Part shown: positions 1 to 8,174 of the stretch, one piece after another
How the letters are laid out: each line of letters starts with the position of its first letter
How positions within the stretch are numbered: position 1 is the first letter of the stretch
Assembly (NCBI GenBank): GCA_032718475.1
Contig: JAUCBJ010008799.1
Location: 100,145 to 164,144, forward strand
DNA length: 64,000 nucleotides
Direction: 5' to 3'
Source of the DNA: Nemertoderma westbladi
Taxonomy: Eukaryota; Xenacoelomorpha; Nemertodermatida; Nemertodermatidae
Position numbers and translations under genes: made by a program
Notes under the pieces: model-generated
What the model was told of the DNA's origin: nothing
Seen by the model: only the letters and a program-made list of their open reading frames with translations
The model's database searches: none

Positions 1-1149
1 GTCCGGTTTTAACCAGAGAACCAGAGATAACCAGAGACCAGATTCTGGTTAGGTCCTGAGCCACCATCATTTACAGCATCCATCAGTTTGGACAACAGAG
101 ATGGAAATACACTCTTTGGGAGCAAGTCTAGTTTCGGGTGTTTTGTTTTAAAGTCATGTAGTATGTTTCTCCAACGTTTTTTTAATGGACCAAAAAAGGC
201 CACATCTTGCGGTTGCAATTTATCTGTGGAATTTGCAGGAAGGCAAATAAATTGTATATTGTGCAACTCACAAAGCCGAAGCACTTCCATCGACAAATGC
301 GTAGAGAGATTATCACCAATGGTAATCTTCTTAGTTTCGTTACCATTTGCTTTTAGGACAGGTAATAGTATAGAAATGAACCACTCTTCAAAACCCTTAG
401 TTTCAAACCATCCCGATGGCGAACACGAATATCTACTTCCTTGTGGGCCCCCAAGTGTTTATGATGTATAGACTGACCCAGCCTTATAAACTACGAATGG
501 GGGTAGCAATTTTCCTGCGGCCGATTTGCCTTTGAGTGATCCCTAACCCTTTCAGGGTATTTGGTGATCATAAGAACTTTTTTTTTGCCAGGGTCATCAG
601 ACAAGTTGCTTTCGCATAGTTAAATAAACAGTCCGATGTAACTCCTTCAGCCTCTTTTTCGAACCGATCAAAAAATTCATTCACAACTGTAGCATCTACT
701 TGGGCACGTTTACGTTTGATATTATTTCCTGCTATTCGAGTAGTTAAGAGTTCATGCCTTCCCAAAGACGAATAAACGAATTCATTACTTGGGAGATTAT
801 CCTTAAAAACCTTGCTTCTAACTCCTTTGGTGTCTAAAATAGTCTTAACCAAAATGCGAAGATCAAACGAATCAATTGGAAATCCCCAATCACACATCAG
901 TTGAATGTGATTTACCAATACATTCTCTTGTTCAGTTGTTAAAACGGGAGGTTTTCCTGGGGGGTTTGGTTTAAGTTTTTTTAATCGACATTGCAAAGTT
1001 GCTCGTGAAATTTGAAATTGTTTCTCTGCTTCACGCTGACTCATGCCTTTCTTTATAGCATCTAGTGCCTTATCCACATCCTCTGAGGTATAATTTAAGT
1101 AATTTCGAGCACCTAATCGCTTTTTGTGTGCTCTTGGCATGGTAGTCAA
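1..1149 (-). pseudogene. Pogo/CENP-B-type DDE transposase, decayed
   Basis: This is a cut-and-paste DNA transposase remnant. The N-terminal part (1149 down to about 568) begins with a basic stretch and a Psq/CENP-B-like helix-turn-helix (KKGMSQREAEKQFQISRATL), followed by a second DNA-binding region. The catalytic part (about 570 down to 50) shows DDE_1 signatures: a DDPGKKKV segment, GDNLSTHLS, and LPANSTDKLQPQDVAFF, which is the typical last-Asp region of this superfamily. The frame is broken: there is a frameshift, probably with a small deletion, near 515-535, and an in-frame TAA near 466. Similarity fades near position 50 in a short AACCAGAGA-like simple repeat, so the C-terminus is missing. 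The family is clear. The exact subfamily (Pogo, Tigger or jerky-like) is not. No terminal inverted repeats were identified. Confidence 0.85.
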
Positions 1150-1791
1150 ATATATAGTTATAAGTTAGTTAATAGTTATATATAAGTTAAATATATATTT
1201 CGTGTGTTTGTTATTTAATCACCAGTAGCAGTAAGCCTACCCCTGCCTACACAACAATGTCATATGCCATGTGGCTAAAGTTAAAGTTAACTACTGTACT
1301 TCATGAACACAAAACTGGTTAGATGGCCAGACTCAGAATATAAAATAGATGACTTATGACTGATTATCATTACATGTACAGGTACATGTACTTTGTTTAC
1401 AAGTAGGCCTACTGGTATACAACTGTACAATCTGTAGAGGTACATATTGAATTTCCCACTCTTTTAGAAGCGATGCCTATTTAAAAATTGCCTAGTCTGC
1501 ACTGGATGTAGTATTTTAAAGAAGCAACCTGTACAATTTTCATGATATTAAATTTGGTGGCCAGAGAATCCCCATGAAAAAGAAGTGGCTCAAGTTACCA
1601 CATTTACCAATTATTACTTGTTGTCTAATATAAAGACAAATAAACCATTTTCAAAGTGCTAAGCATACAAAATTAAGTGTTTAAATCAATTCATTAGTGT
1701 CTATATTCATTAACAAACATTTGAAAGTACTTTTTGAAAGTTTTTTCAAACCCCCACGGATATTTATGTAAAATGATGAAAAGTCAGGATA
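1150..1791. other. no gene seen, AT-rich
   Basis: AT-rich spacer with no credible ORF. It contains TAGGCCTA-like and TGTACATG words that recur across the window and look like genomic background. The first part may be the 5' flank of the Pogo transposon, but no inverted repeat was found to prove it. Confidence 0.6.
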
Positions 1792-2295
1792 GTGAACTCC
1801 CATTTACACAGGTTTTTGAGTTATGTAGGCAAGCAAACACACCCGGATAATAGTAACCGGTTACTAATGGAAGCAAATAGTTGGCAACAAAATGTATACA
1901 AACTTGTTGAGATACGTAATAGGATAAATAGCAAGTCTGGCTCTGCAACCAAGTTTGTTACTTATCGAACTGAGATGAATAAAGAATTACTACTTCACCC
2001 TGTATACCATAATTTGAAGCCATTTGTACCAGATTACATACGTGTATGGTTTACGAGAATTAGGGTCATCTCCCATAACCTAAGAATAGAGACGGGCAGG
2101 TGGTCAAGGACCCCTAGTGATCGAAGAGTCTGTGGTTGCAACAATAAATCGATACAAACAGAAGTACATGTGTTGCTAGAATGTCCGATCTCATTTGAGT
2201 TACGGGAGAGTCAATTTTTTCAAAGTAAATTAAATTTCTGCTCGCTAAACAGTTTATTCTCTTGTGACGATTATTATGTGTTGTGTAATCATTGA
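1792..2295 (+). pseudogene. LINE ORF2 C-terminal fragment
   Basis: Open frame of about 167 codons matching the extreme C-terminus of a non-LTR retrotransposon polyprotein. The sequence around IETGRWSRTPSDRRVCGC followed by HVLLECP is the usual post-RT zinc-knuckle-like region (C-x-C...H...C) of CR1/jockey-superfamily LINEs. No RT or endonuclease is present, so the copy is strongly 5'-truncated, the usual outcome of target-primed reverse transcription. Downstream (2296-2415) lie AATAAA-type polyadenylation words and an AT-repeat tail that could be its 3' end. The upstream boundary and target duplication were not found. Confidence 0.7.
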
Positions 2296-3004
2296 TTTAT
2301 TTTGGACGCTAAGTGTATAATACAAAGTTATAGTTGTGTATTTTACAAACTTAATTATCTGTGCCATTTAATGAAACTTAGAGTCAATAAACAAATAAAC
2401 ATATATATATAATATAAAAATTTATTACGTTTACTATATTGGAATCCCTGTATTATTTCTTTGTGTTACAACATTTTGGTACACGAATGAGCTAAATTGT
2501 GTCAAAGCACAGTGCAGTGGTGTTTAAACATAACATGTCAAACATCAAGGGTAACAATGAAGTTGTAATCAATCATACTGTAGAACGAAAACCTAAGTAG
2601 TTCCGACCGATTAGGCAGCGATTAAAATTACTAAAACCTACAGATGATACAAACATCCTGTACATACACTCACCTTCCCCTTGTTGTGTGCGCATTTGAG
2701 AATATTCGTGTATTGGTAATCTGCAGTTAAATTCTCGTGAAGAGGTCTAAAGAAATCATCGCCCCTAATTCTCCTGTATGATTGAATTCTTAGAAATGGG
2801 AAAATGAAGAAGTAGAACCAAGGCAAAAAAGGATTGGTGTTAAAATAAGTATTCATTGTTCCGAGTTCTGAAAGATACAATGGTTTAATAGATAACGTAG
2901 TTAATGTACCACAAAGTCCTATCTACCGCGGTGTTCGCTCTCACTACGAATGCTGGACACTGAAATTAAACTAAAATGTCGGTTTCAGTTTGCCACTTAA
3001 TTCA
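2296..3004. other. LINE 3' flank and unassigned sequence
   Basis: The first 120 bases are the 3' tail of the LINE fragment, ending in an AT-rich microsatellite. The rest has no recognisable gene. An 80-codon frame on the minus strand (2638-2880) has no motif I recognise. It lies in AT-rich DNA and is treated as chance. Confidence 0.5.
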
Positions 3005-3009
3005 GTGAC

Positions 3010-3557
3010 TGTGACAGGATCCAGGAAGGATCCCGGTTTATCCGGTTGTTTAGTTCACGCATCCCCGCCGTGTCTATGAAAGGTAAAAAGAGTTCGTGTC
3101 GTTCGTCGTATATAATGATCGGTTGTTCGGGTATATAGATATGAGTATAGATATATAGATAATATTGTCGTATACAGAAGGCGGGATACGGTAATTAAAG
3201 TCCCGGTCCTTCCCTAGCTAAACTAACTAACCTAACTAGCACCAATATGATACTGAGATAACTGAACTGAAATTATTACTGCCAATTGGCTATATTGCAC
3301 GGTTGGCCTTGTTACTCTACCTAATCGATGCCTTTCCCCCCTCTGATTGGTTGATACCCTTGTTGGCGCCCTTTGGAGTGTTTCCGTTCACTCCACCTGT
3401 TCTCTCTGGGTTAGGGGTTTGGCCCCTGACCCTCATTGTGTTTCTCCTTCCCATTTTGTTGGGGTGACACGAGTTGGTGATTACCCAATCTCGTGGCCCC
3501 CAATATTGCTTATCGGCTTAACTTTATGGGGTGTTAGCGGGATTGAATAAGCTAACA
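3010..3557 (-). repeat. 3' LTR of BEL element 1
   Basis: 548-bp direct repeat of 14080-14627. On the plus strand it opens with TGTGACAGGATCC and ends GCTAACA. Close to one end (3016-3034) is an inverted GGATCC/GGATCC pair. At the other end TGTTAGC and GCTAACA pair as a 7-bp stem. Small ORFs inside (for example 3347-3550) occur in both LTRs and are incidental. Confidence 0.93.
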
Positions 3558-3595
3558 CTCCCCCCCATGCTATCTTCCCGGTGAGAAGATAGCAT
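3558..3595 (-). promoter_or_regulatory. polypurine tract and adjacent 29-nt hairpin
   Basis: On the coding (minus) strand the nine bases next to the 3' LTR read GGGGGGGAG, a polypurine tract that would prime plus-strand DNA synthesis. Directly upstream (3567-3595) ATGCTATCTTC and GAAGATAGCAT form a perfect 11-bp stem with a 7-nt loop. The same tract and hairpin occur unchanged in elements 2 and 3. Confidence 0.85.
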
Positions 3596-4273
3596 CCACC
3601 TTAAGTGCGCTATAATCCCGCTGGATCCCGATCTAGTATCGGGTGTGGGGTGGAATTATTTTCTCTCGGAGCCGGCTTTCCAGGCCGCTCCCTATGGGTA
3701 TGATAACGCTACCCTGCATGCCTGGCGTCTCATGTCGGGCCGATCGCGCTCACCTCTCACGCGACTTTTGTTTCCCCAACACTTTCGCCCTATCTCTTCT
3801 CCACTCTCACCCTAACTCTCTCATACCCTCGGACCTCCTCGTCCCTCACTCAGCCTCTTATTCTCCCCCCCCCCCCCCATACACTAGAATTGCGTCCGCA
3901 CTCTCTCCGCACTTCGCACTATTACTCCGTCCCTCAACCCCACTTTGACTACCTCATCCCTTCTGACGAATCTCCCCCCCTCTTGTGCCGTCGCACTCAA
4001 GAAGTGTGAAGTTGTCTGGTGTCTCGTCCATAGTGCCATAGTCAGTTATCCCCCCAGTCCCAGTAGCTAATTGAGAAAGGTTGTATGACTATAGTACTTA
4101 CTCCGAACGATATGTATTTGTAGATTACTAATTACTACGTACGTACATACAAATTGCACTTATATGATTATTTGCATTAATTAAATTTGTACTTAATAGT
4201 TCGTACGTCCCACGCGGCGCCTTCCAGGCGTACCACGTCCAAGTCTCAGTTTCTCTCCCTCGGCCCTGGGAAC
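3596..4273 (-). other. 3' UTR of BEL element 1
   Basis: Untranslated region between ORF-Z and the polypurine tract. It holds conserved small inverted repeats: CCCGAT/ATCGGG near 3628-3644 and GGAGCCGGC paired with GCCGCTCC at 3668-3691. A third hairpin present in elements 2 and 3 (TCTTGGTGCAA arms) is missing here near 3715. No ORF is conserved in this stretch. Confidence 0.7.
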
Positions 4274-6820
4274 CTATCTGTTCCTCTGGGGATAGTTCCC
4301 CCTGGCGTCCTCTTCCCTGGGTCGTTTCTTGGTTACCACCGCTCCTCTGGGGTCCGCTTTCTGCTTTCGGACATTCGCCGCCACCTCCCTGCTGATTCCG
4401 GTTGTTGGCTCCTTGGGCGCTGGTGTTATTAGTGCCCGATATCGCTTCGCCGGTGGCCCCTCAGAGTGGCCCTGTTGTCTCCCTCTGGTGGCGTCCCATA
4501 GGATCATCTTCATTGCTCGCGGTACGTGCTCCGCCAAGAAATCCCTAAACTCCCCTCGGTTCTGTGGCGTCCACCTGTCCAAATATCTTTGTGTGTTCAT
4601 CACTCCGGCATACGACGCCGCCGTTGCTACCTCTTGATAGGTAAACGGTAGCCTCCGCTTTATGATTTCCATGTGAGCCTCCTGATTGATAAGGAAGAAA
4701 CCCCACTTGAACTCCTGGGCCTTCATGCGCTGGCGCGTCATGGCCCCGACGTCGGCCCACTCCTCGAATCTCCTGAACTTCTCTTCGTCGTCCATCCAGT
4801 CGCACTGGCGTCCGTAGTGTCCCCGAAAGTTGCACTTTGGACATCGGTTATGCAACCGTGGACACGCCCCCATCCTGTGGCTCGGCTCTCGGCAGTAGAG
4901 ACAAAAGGTTCCCTTTTGGAACCGGTACAAGCAGCTCCTTTCCTGGTGGGTCTGTCTCCCACAGTAGTCGCAGCCGAGTACCAATGTCTCCCGCCCCACG
5001 TCGTCTTTCGTCCCAAGCGATCTCCGCGGTCTGTGGAGTCGCTGGTAGGCGAACTTCTCCACGTTGGTGTCTCTGTCTACGTCGATCTCTCCGCCCCTCT
5101 CGGGCATCGTCTCCCCGAATACTATCCGTGGTGCCGTCCCCGGTTGCTCGCCCAACCTGATAGTGCTCCCCGCGAAATCCATCGCCGGCTCCTCGTGCAC
5201 CCAGGTCCGCTTGCCGGATCTGTTCCAGAAGGCCCTCGCCCCACTGGCCGTCACCACCCTTCCGCCAACCCAGTCCGTGTCCGAGTGGCCTATCCTCTCG
5301 ATGGGCGGCATCTCTCCGAACTCGTCGTCGTCGTCCTCCTCCTCTGGCAGTGGCTCCAACCCCGGTATCCCGATGGATCCACTATGTCCCTTCCCGCCTT
5401 GGCTCTCGCCCGTAGCTCTCCATCCCTCTAGCTCCCTTAACTTCCTTGGCGGTTGGTCGCCTTCGGCGCCCGCTGGTATGGGCATCGCTTGCAACCCCGA
5501 CGTCGACTGTTTCGGTGATCCCACCGTCCATCCCAGTTCTCGCCCTAGAGACTCCCCCGAACTCCCTGACGAAGTCCAATGAAGCTCGTCTAAGCCTGCC
5601 TGTTCCTCGAAGCCGTAACTCTGTGTCCTGGCCTCCTCTTCCCTCTCCTCTGCTTCTATCCTCTCCCGTCTAGCGACTTCTTCCAGTCGCTTTGCTTCTC
5701 GTCTATCCGTTTCTAGCTGCTCCCATCTCTGATACGGCGTATCTGTCTCCCCGTCTACCAGATGTCGGCTGTTGTAGTACACCGACTCGCCCTTCAGCCC
5801 CGGGTGGTCTACCAGACCGTCGAAGGCCATTTTAAAGGCTCTCCTGTAGCTTAGGGGTGATCCCGATAACAGAAATGCCGCTGGTTCCCTCTCGATAACC
5901 ACGGTCATAAATAAGTTAAGCAAACTTATCATCATCCAATCTTCCTGCAGGATATATCGCTTCTGATATACCTTTATCGCTCCTCTGCGGAATTGATATA
6001 CCTCTTGCTTTCCCGGTCTCGCTCCCCACTTTAGCGAGTTCGCTAGTTCTGCTCCGTATTCTTCCCTGAACTTCCCCCAGTCCATCGGTTTGTGGCACAC
6101 GAGCCCCAATAATTGGCCCATTGCCACCGCCCCGCATTGGCCTGTGTTTTCGACTACCCCCAACCCATCCGGTGCCGTCATAGCCATAAAGACCTTCTGC
6201 ATATCCAGGAGGTTGGTGGCGTCCGGACCGATGATTCTCTCCGCATCCTCGCGAATCGCCGATCCTACTTTCGTCGTCGACTTCTCTCTTACCAAGACTT
6301 GTACCGCTTTCGGTAACCGGTTTAATTTCGGCCCGTCCTTCTTCCCATACGTTCCTAGATCGAATAAGAAGATGTCCCCATTTGGCGCGGCCAAATGTAG
6401 GAGTATGGTCCTGGCCGACCCCGCCGATCCTCGTCTCGAACCCGCCTCGTCTTCCACGGTTCCCTCGTCGTCTAGGATCATATATCCTCCCCTGTTGACG
6501 GACTCTATGAATCTCTTCCAGTCCTTCCTCGGTGATTCCCTCGGGTACTTCGGAATCCCGAACTTCGCCTCGTCCCCTTTCACCACGTAGTGGAAGTGTT
6601 GGAAGATCGCGTTGTCCAGCGACGGCGTCCCGTAGGTCCCGACCAGCCGCTGTTCGTGCATCTCCCGGAAGTGATCCTGCAGCGCTCGTGCCGCGTGACC
6701 CCTTTCCAACCTCTCGTAGTATCCTCTCGTCTTCTCTTCCGGATGCCTCTCGGTGAAATCCACCAGTATCTCCTTTCCTCCTGACTCCGCCTTTCTCTTT
6801 CTGATCAATTTGCTCGCCAT
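4274..6820 (-). CDS. ORF-Z: DEDD exonuclease-like, triple CCHC protein
   Basis: 848 codons from the ATG at 6820, chosen because element 3 starts at the matching Met and the context (purine at -3, G at +4) is good. N-terminal RKRK is followed by a region that reads like a divergent RNase D/EXD1/WRN-type fold: GYMILDDEGT (D117-x-E119), ILLHLAAPNGDIFLFDLG (139-156), KVGSAIRED (D192), LLDMQ (206-208), WGARP (265-269), YILQED (Y289...D294). The spacing of the last motif is Y-x4-D, between DEDDh (H-x4-D) and DEDDy (Y-x3-D). Then come a charged coiled coil (about 367-397), an acidic run (about 492-503), and three canonical C-x2-C-x4-H-x4-C knuckles (617-630, 640-653, 660-673). A basic C-terminus has KKRPREED. 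No signal peptide or membrane helix. It sits in the env position but is not an envelope. The zinc knuckles are certain; exonuclease homology is inference and activity is unknown. Confidence 0.8.
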   Translation of the reverse strand: MASKLIRKRKAESGGKEILVDFTERHPEEKTRGYYERLERGHAARALQDHFREMHEQRLVGTYGTPSLDNAIFQHFHYVVKGDEAKFGIPKYPRESPRKDWKRFIESVNRGGYMILDDEGTVEDEAGSRRGSAGSARTILLHLAAPNGDIFLFDLGTYGKKDGPKLNRLPKAVQVLVREKSTTKVGSAIREDAERIIGPDATNLLDMQKVFMAMTAPDGLGVVENTGQCGAVAMGQLLGLVCHKPMDWGKFREEYGAELANSLKWGARPGKQEVYQFRRGAIKVYQKRYILQEDWMMISLLNLFMTVVIEREPAAFLLSGSPLSYRRAFKMAFDGLVDHPGLKGESVYYNSRHLVDGETDTPYQRWEQLETDRREAKRLEEVARRERIEAEEREEEARTQSYGFEEQAGLDELHWTSSGSSGESLGRELGWTVGSPKQSTSGLQAMPIPAGAEGDQPPRKLRELEGWRATGESQGGKGHSGSIGIPGLEPLPEEEDDDDEFGEMPPIERIGHSDTDWVGGRVVTASGARAFWNRSGKRTWVHEEPAMDFAGSTIRLGEQPGTAPRIVFGETMPERGGEIDVDRDTNVEKFAYQRLHRPRRSLGTKDDVGRETLVLGCDYCGRQTHQERSCLYRFQKGTFCLYCREPSHRMGACPRLHNRCPKCNFRGHYGRQCDWMDDEEKFRRFEEWADVGAMTRQRMKAQEFKWGFFLINQEAHMEIIKRRLPFTYQEVATAASYAGVMNTQRYLDRWTPQNRGEFRDFLAEHVPRAMKMILWDATRGRQQGHSEGPPAKRYRALITPAPKEPTTGISREVAANVRKQKADPRGAVVTKKRPREEDARGNYPQRNR

Positions 6821-7283
6821 TCCGAACACTCACTCGCTCACCTGCAAGGTGGTGCCTTACCAAGGCGCAATACAGATGAGTGATGTATCTAGGATGTTCT
6901 GTACGGTCCGATAATGGCCTATTCCTTACTTAACTGCGCCTTTTAGCCTAAATTATTACTAATTAATTCTGAAGCTAGTAAATACACCCTAATTTCGATT
7001 TCTGTCCGTTACTTTTATTATGTTCCAGAATAACTTTCCTAGTGTTGCCATAATTTGTAACTTTCAGCCCTATTCTATTTATTTTTAGTTATTTTAATTC
7101 TACTGTCCTACTACTTACTATTGCCTATGGATTATTCTATTCTCTAATCCACATTCTGGCCTACTCTGTGGGCCTGTGCAGTACAGCAGTATGCGTCGTG
7201 TGGCCACACGATTTACCCAGCTGTACTCATATGCCCCCCTCTCGCTACTAACTGCTAACTAATATCTATATCTTATATACCCT
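6821..7283 (-). other. leader of ORF-Z
   Basis: AT-rich untranslated stretch between the minisatellite and ORF-Z. The segment close to the ATG is recognisably shared with elements 2 (about 32400-32776) and 3 (about 53139-53560), including a CATATTGTGCC-like and a GGCCTATTC-like block. It could hold a splice acceptor or internal promoter for a separate ORF-Z mRNA, but no decisive signal is visible. Confidence 0.45.
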
Positions 7284-7985
7284 TTTACCTCTTACTCTCT
7301 CTCTAACTAACGGTACTACGTACCCTCTAACTCTTTCTCTAACTAACGGTACTACGTACCCTCTAACTCTCTAACTAACTAACGGTACTACGTACCCTCT
7401 AACTCTTCTCTAACTAACGGTACTACGTACCCTCTAACTCTCTAACTAACTAACGGTACTACGTACCCTCTAACTCTTCTCTAACTAACGGTACTACGTA
7501 CCCTCTAACTCTCTAACTAACTAACGGTACTACGTACCCTCTAACTCTCTCTAACTAACTAACGGTACTACGTACCCTCTAACTCTCTAACTAACTAACG
7601 GTACTACGTACCCTCTAACTCTTCTCTAACTAGCTAATGGTACTACGTACCCTCTAACTCTCTAACTAACTAACGGTACTACGTACCCTCTAACTCTTCT
7701 CTAACTAACGGTACTACGTACCCTCTAACTCTCTAACTAACTAACGGTACTACGTACCCTCTAACTCTTCTCTAACTAGCTACGGTACTACGTACCCTCT
7801 AACTCTCTAACTAACTAACGGTACTACGTACCCTCTAACTCTCTACTAACTAACGGTACTACGTACCCTCTAACTCTCTAACTAACTAGCGCTACTACGT
7901 ACCCTCTTAACTAACTAACTAACGCTAGGTACTACCGTACCTCTTAACTAACTAACTCTAGGTACTACGTACCTTCTTACTGACT
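7284..7985. repeat. minisatellite of GGTAC-TAC-GTACC units
   Basis: About 20 imperfect tandem units of roughly 30-38 bp, made of CTAACTAA-type spacers and a strongly conserved 13-mer GGTACTACGTACC. The 13-mer is a 5-bp stem with a 3-nt loop. The array decays at its right end (about 7890-7985). It lies between the pol position and ORF-Z, and an array at the same place occurs in elements 2 and 3. Confidence 0.9.
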
Positions 7986-8174
7986 AACTTCTGCCTACTA
8001 ACTGCGTACCTACTATGTACTATTATTTTATTTTTATTTTTATTTTTTATGTGTGGGAAGGGCGTCTCGCCCTCAATCCCACCCCCCTCAGTCCAAACTT
8101 GGACGACTAAACTCATGACTAACTCCACTAAGGTGCCCCTTCTAACAGACAGGTAACACCTCTGCCCGCACCTT

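Noticed and set aside
2638-2880. 80-codon minus frame as a small gene
   Set aside because: AT-rich, no recognisable domain, no homologue elsewhere in the window.
3347-3550. 67-codon ORF, also at 14417-14620
   Set aside because: It is identical because it lies in the two LTRs of element 1. No domain, and it is not open in the LTRs of elements 2 and 3.
5064-5582. Long plus-strand frames opposite ORF-Z, and similar ones at 8356-9288, 34075-34932 and 50991-51836
   Set aside because: Ser/Pro/Leu-rich shadows of the real minus- or plus-strand genes; they have no independent motif.
4274-6820. ORF-Z as a retroviral-type envelope, from its position before the 3' LTR
   Set aside because: No signal peptide, no transmembrane helix, no cleavage-site pattern; it has zinc knuckles and soluble charged regions.
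7284-7985. Regular repeats with palindromic cores, as in a CRISPR array
   Set aside because: Units are imperfect, spacers are related to each other, and the DNA is eukaryotic transposon sequence. It is a minisatellite.
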